Source: Metabacillus_B sp050107715
GTDB lineage: Bacteria > Bacillota > Bacilli > Bacillales > Bacillaceae
Length of the DNA stretch: 64,000 nt
Direction: 5' to 3'
Assembly: GCF_050107715.1 (NCBI RefSeq)
Contig: NZ_JBNILN010000011.1
Coordinates: forward strand, 47,202-111,201
The notes under the pieces were generated by a model. The model worked only from the letters and a program-made list of their open reading frames with translations, was not told the origin of the DNA and made no database searches. The position numbers and the translations under genes are program-made. Shown here piece after piece: positions 16,479 to 24,152 of the stretch. The stretch's first letter is position 1; each line of letters opens with the position of its first letter.

Positions 16479-17987
16479 TCACTTGTTTTTTCCGAGGGTC
16501 GTTACCAGTCCATTCATACTGACTGTAAGCTCTCCCAACGATTCGATGATGCTTCGCACATGATGAACGGCCTGTAATTGCCCTTCCATGCCAGAAGCGA
16601 TCTCTCCGCTTGCTGATTGGCTTAGCTGAAGAGCAGCCGACATATTTGAAATAGAATGGCTGACCTCGGTTATGTGCTGGACAAAACGGCCGACTTCCTC
16701 CGCCACCCTGTTTGTCCCGGCAGCCACCTCATTTGAAGCGGCATCAATCTGCTCAAACGCAGCAGCTGCAGTTTCCGCTTTAAGCAAACCTTCTTCTACT
16801 ACCGAGGTACCGCTGTTCATCTCCTCTGTTACTTTCCCAATGTTGGTTTGAATCGTTTCAATTAAAGACCGGATCTTCTCTGTTGACTCGTTTGATTTAG
16901 CTGCGAGCTTGCGGACTTCGTCAGCAACTACGGCAAAGCCCTTGCCCGATTCGCCCGCTCGTGCCGCTTCAATGGCAGCATTTAACGCTAGAAGATTGGT
17001 TTGATCTGCAATGGAAGAAATTTCAGAAACAATGCCTCCTATTTCAATCGATTGTCCCTCAAGGGACTGGACAGACAGGGCAAGTTTTTCAAAGGTTTGG
17101 TGAATTGTCTGAATTTGCTGCTCTGTTTTTCCAAGTGACTCTTTACCTGCCGCTACAAGCTGATTGGCTTTTATTGACCGGTTCAGAATCTCTGATGCGG
17201 CGCTGGCAATTTCCGAGGCTCCCGTTTGCATGGAAAGCATTTTTCTCTCACTCTGTTTGGCTTCTGCCACATTTGCAATTGCACCTGCAGCTGCTTCAGC
17301 CGCTGTCTTTTCAATGGAGCTGCTCACTGCCGTTGTTTCTTCGGCATGCTCGGTCAGTTTATCAACATTTTCTACAATCCGGCCCGCAGTATAGCCAAGT
17401 TCTTCAGTCAAACGCTCGAGGGACTGCTTTTGCCATTCGTTTTTCCGAAGGAGCTCCTCGGTCATTTTATTCTTCGTATAAATTTGCCATGAAATCCCTC
17501 CAGAGGTAAGGACCAGATAGAAAGCGTGTATAAAAAACATGAACCACGTATAATCGTGATCCCCAAAAAACAGATCCGTAAAGGCGAACATGGCAAGAAG
17601 ATGCGGAATGGCAAATAACACGGTCATCACTGAAATAAGTTTAATAGTGTCATAGTATGCAGCCAGTGCAACCACTAAAAAGATTGAAAAATGATAAACA
17701 ACCATTCCTTCACCTGAAACAATCATCGCAATGCTGGTAAACGTAAGCGTTAGAATGATGAAGAGCGGAATGAGTTTGTGGCTGCTGTGCTTTTTATAGA
17801 AAGAGATAGCGAATAGCAAAAAAATAACCGGAATAAGGATAGAGGCCAGTATAATGGGTGAGTAATGGTCAGCATGCTGCTTTTCCCAATGCATGGGCGA
17901 AATACGATGAATGCTTTGTATACCGCAGGCGATCAGGATTCCTGCAGCGGATACCCATAGCATGAGTCTGTTTTTGGATGCGATCAA
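16479..17987 (-). CDS. Methyl-accepting chemotaxis protein with multi-helix membrane sensor
   Basis: 502 residues. About six hydrophobic helices fill residues 8-165, with short loops, so sensing is probably within or near the membrane instead of through a large extracellular domain. No HAMP domain is apparent. The cytoplasmic signalling hairpin follows, with the tip EISSIADQTNLLALNAAIEAARAGESGKGFAVVADEVRKLA that binds CheA/CheW. TTG start with AGGAGG seven bases upstream. A sigma-D-like promoter lies just upstream, as expected for chemotaxis genes. Ligand unknown. Confidence 0.92.
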   Translation of the reverse strand: MIASKNRLMLWVSAAGILIACGIQSIHRISPMHWEKQHADHYSPIILASILIPVIFLLFAISFYKKHSSHKLIPLFIILTLTFTSIAMIVSGEGMVVYHFSIFLVVALAAYYDTIKLISVMTVLFAIPHLLAMFAFTDLFFGDHDYTWFMFFIHAFYLVLTSGGISWQIYTKNKMTEELLRKNEWQKQSLERLTEELGYTAGRIVENVDKLTEHAEETTAVSSSIEKTAAEAAAGAIANVAEAKQSERKMLSMQTGASEIASAASEILNRSIKANQLVAAGKESLGKTEQQIQTIHQTFEKLALSVQSLEGQSIEIGGIVSEISSIADQTNLLALNAAIEAARAGESGKGFAVVADEVRKLAAKSNESTEKIRSLIETIQTNIGKVTEEMNSGTSVVEEGLLKAETAAAAFEQIDAASNEVAAGTNRVAEEVGRFVQHITEVSHSISNMSAALQLSQSASGEIASGMEGQLQAVHHVRSIIESLGELTVSMNGLVTTLGKNK

Positions 17988-18005
17988 GGTAAATCCTCCT
18001 ATAAG

Positions 18006-18032
18006 ATATCGGTGATGCTTTTATGTAGTTAT
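18006..18032 (-). promoter_or_regulatory. Candidate sigma-D promoter of the chemoreceptor
   Basis: Minus strand ATAA (18032-18029), 15-base spacer, ACCGATAT (18013-18006), against the sigma-D consensus TAAA-N15-GCCGATAT. The transcript would have a very short leader ending in the AGGAGG site. Confidence 0.45.
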
Positions 18033-18100
18033 GAATATATCGTAAAAAAGTCCTATTGTCGTCGCAGGATGTGCTGAATAATAAACTATTTTTCGACAAA

Positions 18101-18141
18101 ACGAAGGGGACAGCATGTCCATTTGACGCCGTCCCCTTCGT
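18101..18141. terminator. Long inverted repeat, possible bidirectional terminator
   Basis: ACGAAGGGGAC (18101-18111) is perfectly repeated inverted as GTCCCCTTCGT (18131-18141) with a 19-base loop. On the minus strand TTTTG follows. It could end the SDR-arsR transcript before the chemoreceptor. It may instead be a dispersed palindromic element. Confidence 0.5.
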
Positions 18142-18189
18142 TCATCGTGTTTCTTTATCCTCTTTGGCGAGAAGCCCCCCACTTCCTGC

Positions 18190-18223
18190 AAAATGTTCAA
18201 ACGTTTAATTGTATAAACATTTT
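18190..18223. promoter_or_regulatory. Operator-like inverted repeat downstream of arsR
   Basis: Outer arms AAAATGTT/AACATTTT enclose GTTTA-N6-TAAAC (18203-18218). The same 16-base GTTTA-N6-TAAAC layout occurs in the SDR promoter (19426-19441). Possible ArsR-family binding site; no promoter of a nearby gene obviously depends on it. Confidence 0.35.
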
Positions 18224-18245
18224 GCCCGGAGTGAATCATGTTTAC

Positions 18246-18551
18246 TTAAAGATCACACTCTTCTTCTATTTTAAATATTAGCTGTTTAAGCAAATTGACA
18301 GACTGATTCAATGACAATGAATAATACCGCTGGGTTCCTTTTTGCTCAATCTCTACAAGGTGATTGTCCCGTAGAACCTTGAGATGGTGCGAGATTGCCG
18401 GTCTGGAAAGATGGGACTGCTCAGCGATTTGATTTACCGTAAGTGTATCGTGTTTTGCCAGCAGTAAAATAATATCCTGCCTTGCAGGATCTCCAAGCGC
18501 TTGAAAAATTGGTGTACAAGAGCGAAAAATTTCTAAAACGGATTCTGACAT
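18246..18551 (-). CDS. ArsR-family winged-helix transcriptional repressor
   Basis: 101 residues. HTH core ALGDPARQDIILLLAKHDTLTVNQIAEQSHLSRPAISHHLKVLRDNHLVEIEQKGTQRYYSL is split by typical ArsR helices and the beta-hairpin wing. No metal-binding CxC motif of the alpha-3 type is seen, so the inducer is probably not a classic metal. ATG 18551 lies nine bases after AAAGG. A TGTATAAT extended -10 lies at 18591-18584 (minus strand), giving it its own promoter besides readthrough from the SDR gene upstream. Likely regulates the SDR gene; see the shared palindromes. Confidence 0.88.
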   Translation of the reverse strand: MSESVLEIFRSCTPIFQALGDPARQDIILLLAKHDTLTVNQIAEQSHLSRPAISHHLKVLRDNHLVEIEQKGTQRYYSLSLNQSVNLLKQLIFKIEEECDL

Positions 18552-18615
18552 GCAAATCAGCCTTTCTTCAATCAATTACATTTATTATACACCAGTGCAG
18601 ATCTTCCTGGCATCG

Positions 18616-19401
18616 TTATTGATCCTTTCCCTGAACCTTCCTTACAACAGATGTAACCATTTTTCTCGGCATAAAACGGACAGAACCAACCAGAAGTTTA
18701 TTCTGGATCCCTGGGATGATCACGGTTTTTCCATTCATCCACCCATCAAATCCAATCTTTGCCACTTGATCAGCCGGCATCACTCCATTTTTAAACAGCT
18801 TAGAATTTTCAAGCTCTGCTCTTTCGAAAAAGCCGGTTTCAGTAGGACCGGGGCAAAGTGCAGATATATGGATATTTGTTTTATTTAGTTCATTTTCAAG
18901 AGCCTCTGTAAAGGAAAGAACATATGCCTTTGTAGCATAATATACAGCCATTAATGGCCCCGGCTGGAAAGCAGCTATGGATGCAACATTTAGAATTCCT
19001 CCCTTGTTTTTTTCTGCCATCCCCGGGAGGAACATCTTGGTTAGATGAGTAAGAGACCTGATATTTAGATCAATCATATTTAATTCATCCTGAAGATCTG
19101 TATCCAGAAATTCTCCATACAGCCCGAAGCCTGCATTGTTGATTAAATAGGAGACGTGGATTTCTCTGCTCTTAAGCACCTCTCCCAGCTGGCTGATTTC
19201 CTCAGGCTTAGATAAATCCGCCGGGTGGATGATCACCTGGGCATTGTACTCTTTTTCAAAGCTTTGCTTAATTTCATAGAGTTTTTGTTCGTTTCTGGCG
19301 CTCAGCACAAGGCTGTGGCCTTTACTGGCAGCCAGTTTGGCAAGCTCTAACCCAATCCCTCCGGAAGCACCTGTTACCAATGTATAATCTTTTGAGTTCA
19401 T
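18616..19401 (-). CDS. Short-chain dehydrogenase/reductase
   Basis: NAD(P)-dependent oxidoreductase of the classical SDR family, 261 residues. Cofactor motif TGASGGIGLEL at the N-terminus, NNAG in LINNAGFGLYG, and catalytic S-Y-K as NVASIAAFQ...YYATKAY. After the active site comes CPGPTETGFF. ATG 19401 lies eight bases after GAGGAGG; a longer frame to 19434 lacks a site. It precedes arsR on the same strand and is driven by a good sigma-A promoter with a palindrome. Substrate unknown. Confidence 0.92.
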   Translation of the reverse strand: MNSKDYTLVTGASGGIGLELAKLAASKGHSLVLSARNEQKLYEIKQSFEKEYNAQVIIHPADLSKPEEISQLGEVLKSREIHVSYLINNAGFGLYGEFLDTDLQDELNMIDLNIRSLTHLTKMFLPGMAEKNKGGILNVASIAAFQPGPLMAVYYATKAYVLSFTEALENELNKTNIHISALCPGPTETGFFERAELENSKLFKNGVMPADQVAKIGFDGWMNGKTVIIPGIQNKLLVGSVRFMPRKMVTSVVRKVQGKDQ

Positions 19402-19425
19402 ACGTTTATCCTCCTCTTTCATTAT

Positions 19426-19488
19426 GTTTAACATTTTAAACGTTTAATCTTACGAACTTAATATACATGGTAATCGCATTTTAGTCAA
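19426..19488 (-). promoter_or_regulatory. Sigma-A promoter and operator-like palindrome of the SDR-arsR unit
   Basis: Minus strand TTGACT (19488-19483), 17-base spacer, TATATT (19465-19460). Downstream, over the likely start of transcription, lies GTTTAA-CATT-TTAAAC (plus 19426-19441), followed by the overlapping palindrome TAAACGTTTA (19437-19446). Confidence 0.6.
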
Positions 19489-19629
19489 ATGAATGATCAG
19501 AAATACGGAAAGCCTGTTTGTTTAAATGGTAACAGGCATCCGCTAATCTATGCTGCTTGCCGCGGCAGACATGAAGTCAACGTTTGAGCCAGGCTGAGCT
19601 GATCAGGGAAGATTGAGACCATTTTATTA

Positions 19630-20065
19630 TGTCTGACATTGTTGTCTGACATTCACCCTTTCAGGCGCGTTGTCTGACATTGTTGTCTGACATTTACCCT
19701 TTCAGGCGCGTTGTCTGACATTGTTGTCTGACATTTACCCCCTTCAGGCGCGTTGTCTGACATTGTTGTCTGACATTCACCCTTTCAGGCGCGTTGTCTG
19801 ACATTCTTGTCTGACATTCACCCTTTCAGGCGCGTTGTCTGACATTGTTGTCTGACATTCACCCTTTCAGGCGCGTTGTCTGACATTCTTGTCTGACATT
19901 CACCCTTTCAGGCGCGTTGTCTGACATTCTTGTCTGACATTCACCCTTTCAGGCGCGTTGTCTGACATTGTTGTCTGACATTCACCCTTTCAGGCGCGTT
20001 GTCTGACATTGTTGTCTGACATCATTGTCTGACATTCACCCCCCTCAGGCGCGTTGTCTGACATT
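19630..20065. repeat. Tandem repeat, 41-bp unit with paired TGTCTGACAT motifs
   Basis: Ten head-to-tail units, each made of TTGTCTGACATT, one variable base (G or C), TTGTCTGACATT, then CACCCTTTCAGGCGCG. There are 22 copies of TGTCTGACAT in all, because the last unit holds three and one more ends the array. Differences between units are confined to G/C at the spacer base, C/T in the ACCC part and one to three extra C. The core GTC-T-GAC is a near palindrome. No spacers, so not CRISPR. It fills the gap between the SDR promoter and the sirtuin terminator. Confidence 0.97.
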
Positions 20066-20080
20066 CTAACAGAGCCAAAC

Positions 20081-20105
20081 AAAAAACCTCTGTAAAATCC
20101 AGAGG
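20081..20105 (-). terminator. Terminator of the sirtuin gene
   Basis: Minus strand CCTCTG-GATTTTA-CAGAGG followed by six T, 15 bases past the stop at 20120. Confidence 0.85.
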
Positions 20106-20119
20106 CGTTACAATGACTT

Positions 20120-20881
20120 TTACAGCTCCAGCTTTACAGAAAGCTGTCTTGCTATTTCACCGATGGATTCATGAATGACGAGATCGAATAAATTATCCAT
20201 CATTGTTGGTTCACGGTTGATGAACACCATCCTTTTGTTACCCCTGAAACGGAAGTCCTTTGGAATCTGGTTGACTGGATAGACTTCCAGTGATGTGCCC
20301 ATTACAAGCAGCAGATCCGATCGGTCGACTGTATGATAAATGTCCTCTATATGCTGAACCATGTCACCAAAAAGAACAACATCCGGCTTCAGGATAGAGC
20401 CGCACCTGCTTCCGCTTTCTAAGCGGGCATTACATCTCGGCACATCCTCCTCATGAATACTGGTCAGATCATATGCTGCGGCGCATTTAGGACATGTAGC
20501 AGTCTGAATGGAACCGTGCATGTTGTAAACGGATCTGCTTCCGGCTTTCTGATGGAGTCCATCCACGTTTTGAGTAAAGACATGGACCTCTTTCCCGGCA
20601 AGCTCCAAATCCTTCAGAAACAAATGTCCTTTATTTGGCTGATGCTGCATGCTTAATTTTGTTTGAAAAATTTCCTTAAAGTATTTCCAAAAGAGTTCAG
20701 GATTTTTTTCATAATAGGACCGGCTCATCACCTCTGTACGGGAGAAATCCTCCGTCCATAATCCTCTGGAAGAACGAAAATCCGGTATGCCGGATTCCGT
20801 GCTGACACCTGCTCCTGTCATTACTGAAATGACCTTTGATTCTCTCAGCCATCCGGCTAATTGATGAACGTTTGGATTCAA
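20120..20881 (-). CDS. Sirtuin NAD-dependent protein deacylase
   Basis: Removes acetyl or other acyl groups from protein lysines using NAD; homologous to B. subtilis SrtN/CobB. 253 residues. Motifs: TGAGVSTESGIPDFRS (NAD loop), TQNVDGLH, catalytic His in YNMHGS, the zinc ligands as CPKC and later CNARLESGSRC, and VVLFGDMV and MGTSLEVYPVN. TTG start with GGGGCAGG upstream. It stands alone; NAD consumption links it loosely to the salvage operon nearby. Confidence 0.93.
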   Translation of the reverse strand: MNPNVHQLAGWLRESKVISVMTGAGVSTESGIPDFRSSRGLWTEDFSRTEVMSRSYYEKNPELFWKYFKEIFQTKLSMQHQPNKGHLFLKDLELAGKEVHVFTQNVDGLHQKAGSRSVYNMHGSIQTATCPKCAAAYDLTSIHEEDVPRCNARLESGSRCGSILKPDVVLFGDMVQHIEDIYHTVDRSDLLLVMGTSLEVYPVNQIPKDFRFRGNKRMVFINREPTMMDNLFDLVIHESIGEIARQLSVKLEL

Positions 20882-20912
20882 AGCAAAAACCTGCCCCTAT
20901 GCTGTAGAATTT

Positions 20913-22007
20913 TCAAGAATACTGCTTTTCTTTAGCTTGACTATCATCCTTTTGAGAGGTTTGCTCGATATACAGTGTCTGGCTTGGGAATGCGAAGCTT
21001 GCACCCTCCTCTTCCAATATACTCATAATTTTCAAGTTAATGTCTTGCTTAATTTTCAAATGCTCCCCGTATATGGTTGTTTTCGTAAAGCAATTAATCA
21101 GCACGTCCAGGCTGCTGGCACTAAATGCGTTAAATGTAACCTGCACGATTTCATCATCGATTCCATCATGATCGATCAGCATCTTTTCAATTCTTCGGAC
21201 ACAATCCTTAAGCTGTTCTTGTGTTGTCCCATAAGTAACTCCGATGGAAAAGTTGATCTGCCTCTTCCCCATTTTCGTCCAGTTGGTGATCGGTTCATTT
21301 GAGAGAGTTGAATTCGGTACGGTGACCAGCGCCTGCGGAAACGTACGGATTTTCGTGCTTCTAAACGTAATATCCTCTACAACGCCTTCCACACTTGGAG
21401 CTTTAATCCAATCCCCGATTGTAAAAGGTTTTTCAGTAATGATGACGATTCCCCCAAGAAAGTTTCCGATTGTATCCTTGGCGGCAAGGGCAAAAGCAAG
21501 CCCCCCGAGGCCGAGCCCTGCCACGAAACCATTCACATCATAATCAAATTCCTGGGCCACGATACTGAAGCTTAGCGCTACGATAACAAACCGCATGAGT
21601 TTTGAAAGAAACGGGACTAAAATATCATCAATACCGAGATCGAATCTTGTATTCACCTTATTGAAAAACAGTGAGGATGAGCCTGTCAGATTATACAGAC
21701 CCCACGAAATTACAATGACAATGGCGGAACGGTACAACTCATGGACAATTTCCATGCTGTTTGTAAAGAATGGGGAGTATACGATGGCCAGATAGACACC
21801 AATTGATACAAACAGCCAGCGCAGCGGTTTTTCAAATGACAGGAGGACATGGGTGAAAAATTCTGTCGGAGTTCTCCTGCTGATTTTCATAATTAAGTGA
21901 AAAATGTATTTTGTAAAAAGCTTTCTCAGAATTAAAAACAACACCAGGATCCCAATGCTGATTCCCATCTGTGTTAAGTTCTCATATGTAAAAAGTGATT
22001 CCGGCAC
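20913..22007 (-). CDS. Mechanosensitive channel of small conductance (MscS family)
   Basis: 364 residues. Four hydrophobic segments in the N-terminal half; the last (residues about 155-180), VNGFVAGLGLGGLAFALAAKDTIGNFLGG, is the pore helix TM3 with its Gly/Ala packing pattern. It is followed by the beta domain ITEKPFTIGDWI and TVPNSTLSNEPITNW, both MscS signatures. It releases solutes on hypo-osmotic shock and is similar to the YhdY type. Adjacent to the sirtuin gene on the same strand (31-base gap), possibly cotranscribed. Confidence 0.93.
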   Translation of the reverse strand: MPESLFTYENLTQMGISIGILVLFLILRKLFTKYIFHLIMKISRRTPTEFFTHVLLSFEKPLRWLFVSIGVYLAIVYSPFFTNSMEIVHELYRSAIVIVISWGLYNLTGSSSLFFNKVNTRFDLGIDDILVPFLSKLMRFVIVALSFSIVAQEFDYDVNGFVAGLGLGGLAFALAAKDTIGNFLGGIVIITEKPFTIGDWIKAPSVEGVVEDITFRSTKIRTFPQALVTVPNSTLSNEPITNWTKMGKRQINFSIGVTYGTTQEQLKDCVRRIEKMLIDHDGIDDEIVQVTFNAFSASSLDVLINCFTKTTIYGEHLKIKQDINLKIMSILEEEGASFAFPSQTLYIEQTSQKDDSQAKEKQYS

Positions 22008-22129
22008 TCCTTCGTCTCTCCTTTTCGCGTTCGTCGAACAGAATTATACTATAGCATTCGTTACAAGTGCTGGAATCCTGTCCTTTTTTCTTATATACCT
22101 TGTTTAGAGGATAGTAAACAGATGGATTG

Positions 22130-22162
22130 AAAAAAGCTGCCAGTTTCGGGGGCTGGCAGCTT
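22130..22162 (-). terminator. Terminator of the 35-residue gene
   Basis: Minus strand AGCTGCCAG-CCCCCGAAA-CTGGCAGCT followed by six T. It lies 70 bases past the small gene's stop. Confidence 0.85.
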
Positions 22163-22231
22163 AAAGCAAGGACGGAATGTTAAATATCGTTTAGTGAAAA
22201 GGCAGTGCGGCTTTGATTCATGGAATTGGGA

Positions 22232-22339
22232 TTATTTCTTTTCCTTTGTGCTATTCTGGTCAACGAGGGTGGCTTTGTACATTTCTTCATTAGTCTCAAC
22301 TTTAATACGCTCCTCCACTCTGATTCTTCCCTTTCCCAT
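22232..22339 (-). CDS. Hypothetical 35-residue charged protein
   Basis: ATG at 22339 with AAAGGAGG seven bases upstream; TAA at 22234-22232. The product starts MGKGRIRVEERIKVETNEE and ends KEKK. It is rich in Lys, Glu and Arg, with no hydrophobic stretch. A strong own terminator follows. I do not recognise a family. It resembles in kind the small charged proteins common in Bacillus, several of which are sporulation-expressed, but that is only an analogy. Confidence 0.6.
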   Translation of the reverse strand: MGKGRIRVEERIKVETNEEMYKATLVDQNSTKEKK

Positions 22340-22763
22340 TGTCTCGCCTCCTTTTCCATATCATAAATTTTTCAGAATATTTAGTAAATGAAACAGAATG
22401 CCTAAATTAACCCGATGCTTTAGCAAAATTCGAAGGACCTTCGTTTGCACCATTTGGGGATAAATGCTGAATATTCAGGAATTTCATTGAATGGAGGCAG
22501 CTAAACATGCCTTAATATATTTTAAAAAAGGGTCTATTTTTCTAGGTGAATAGACAGGCATGGCGCATAGATAGCATCCAAAATTATTTTAATTGAACAA
22601 GCGGTTCGTTTTCTTAGCCTTGTTTAGTCTGCGCAACCTAATGCATATCTTTTCCTCTTTTACATATATTTCACTTTTCATAAGTAAATAGTTGTGGTTA
22701 ACTCTAATTATACTGACTATTTTATAGGTAATTTATACTTTCATACATTAGGAGTGAATCATC
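22340..22763. other. Intergenic region, 424 bases, no gene recognised
   Basis: AT-rich divergent region between the 35-residue gene and the TcaA-like gene. It must hold both promoters, but I find no convincing -35/-10 pair on either strand. CGAAGGACCTTCG (22430-22442) is a short perfect palindrome around A/C, with a possible regulatory role. Confidence 0.5.
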
Positions 22764-24152
22764 GTGAGATTTTGTAAAAATTGCGGAAACAAAATGACTT
22801 CAGAAACGGAGTATTGTACAAATTGTGGACAATCCCTGCAAGAGCATGCCTCTGAGCAGCCTGCACCTCAGAGAGCACCAAGACAGCCGATGAGCAAAAA
22901 AACCAAGGTTATGGCAATAAGCATTGCCGCGGCAGCGATTTTGTTCTTCGGGGTTTATAAATTGTTGGACTCCATGTACTCTCCTGTTAAAACGGCCGAA
23001 CAATTCATTCAGGCAATCGAGAAAAAAGATGCAAAGCAAATAGCTGAAATGATTCAGCATGGGAACGCACAGCTTAAAACCGCTGATGCAGCCCAGGCAT
23101 CGCTATGGCTCTCCTATTTGGACAATAATCCAGATTTGAAGGACGGTTTAATCAATTCCCTAACTGAATCCGCTCAAACCCTAGAATCCGGCTCTTTAGA
23201 AAATGGCGGCACGGCTGGGTTTGAAGAAAGTCAAATACACCTAATTCCAAAAGGGAAGAAGTGGATGATATTTGACGAGTATGCTGTATATGCCCAGCCT
23301 GTCTATATTGAGGTTCAAGTAAATGAAGACGACACACTCGTTCAAATTGATGGAAAGAATGAAAAGACTGCCTCGAAAGAAAAAGCGTTAACGTTTGGCC
23401 CTTATCTCCCGGGAGAACACACGGTTTCCGGACTGCGTGAAACAAAATTCGCAAAGGTAGAGCAAAGCGAAGTCCTTGAATCATGGAATGATAGCGAAAA
23501 ACTGTATACAGAATTGGATATGTCAGGGGATCAAGTGTATGTATCTTCTAATTATTCCGATGCCATCCTGTTTGTAAACGGGAAATCTACCGGGATGACG
23601 ATAGAGGAAGCGTACGAATTCGGTCCTATTACAGCCGATGGGTCATTAAAGCTTCACGCAGAGCGCAAGGAAAATGGTAAGACGTTCAAGAGCAGCATCC
23701 AGCCGGTAGTCAATGCAGAAGAAAGTCTGGACCTATGGTTTGAAGAAGAAGCTGCAGAAGACCTGTTTGACGATTATGAGGCTGATCCGGAATTTGCAAG
23801 CAGCACAAGCGAGATTGAAGACGTGATCCGGTCTCATTACACAAGCATTTCCAGTGGTGAGTACGAAGCAGCATTTAACCTGTTTGATTCTTCAAGACAA
23901 GCAAAATATACAGTAGACAACTGGGCAAAAGGCATGAAAGATAATATCTCTAACGAAATCCTCTATGTTTCGGTTGACGAAGACGATGGGATCAATGCTT
24001 CTGCGAGCTTTGAAATGATTTCCCGGGATAAGCAGGAGGACGGTTCCGTGCTTGTTCAGTCTTGGAAAGGAAGTTGGACGCTTGTTAATGAAGATGGGGC
24101 ATGGAAACTAAAGTCACCGAGCATTGATCAGACAGGTTCACGAACAGAATAG
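22764..24152 (+). CDS. TcaA/YvbJ-like membrane protein with zinc-ribbon
   Basis: 462 residues. An N-terminal zinc ribbon has Cys at 4, 7, 18 and 21 (FCKNCGNKM...YCTNCGQS), then a single transmembrane helix near residues 47-65, and a large extracellular part with repeated TcaA-type domains. The C-terminus (residues about 350-455) looks like an NTF2-fold YvbJ/TcaA C-terminal domain. TcaA proteins are linked to glycopeptide response and wall metabolism in staphylococci. GTG start after AGGAGTGA. The next gene starts directly after its stop, so the two are translationally coupled. Confidence 0.85.
   Translation: MRFCKNCGNKMTSETEYCTNCGQSLQEHASEQPAPQRAPRQPMSKKTKVMAISIAAAAILFFGVYKLLDSMYSPVKTAEQFIQAIEKKDAKQIAEMIQHGNAQLKTADAAQASLWLSYLDNNPDLKDGLINSLTESAQTLESGSLENGGTAGFEESQIHLIPKGKKWMIFDEYAVYAQPVYIEVQVNEDDTLVQIDGKNEKTASKEKALTFGPYLPGEHTVSGLRETKFAKVEQSEVLESWNDSEKLYTELDMSGDQVYVSSNYSDAILFVNGKSTGMTIEEAYEFGPITADGSLKLHAERKENGKTFKSSIQPVVNAEESLDLWFEEEAAEDLFDDYEADPEFASSTSEIEDVIRSHYTSISSGEYEAAFNLFDSSRQAKYTVDNWAKGMKDNISNEILYVSVDEDDGINASASFEMISRDKQEDGSVLVQSWKGSWTLVNEDGAWKLKSPSIDQTGSRTE

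Noticed and set aside
19630..20065. Possible CRISPR array
   Set aside because: Units are uniform along their whole length; there are no unique spacers and no cas genes nearby. It is a plain tandem repeat.
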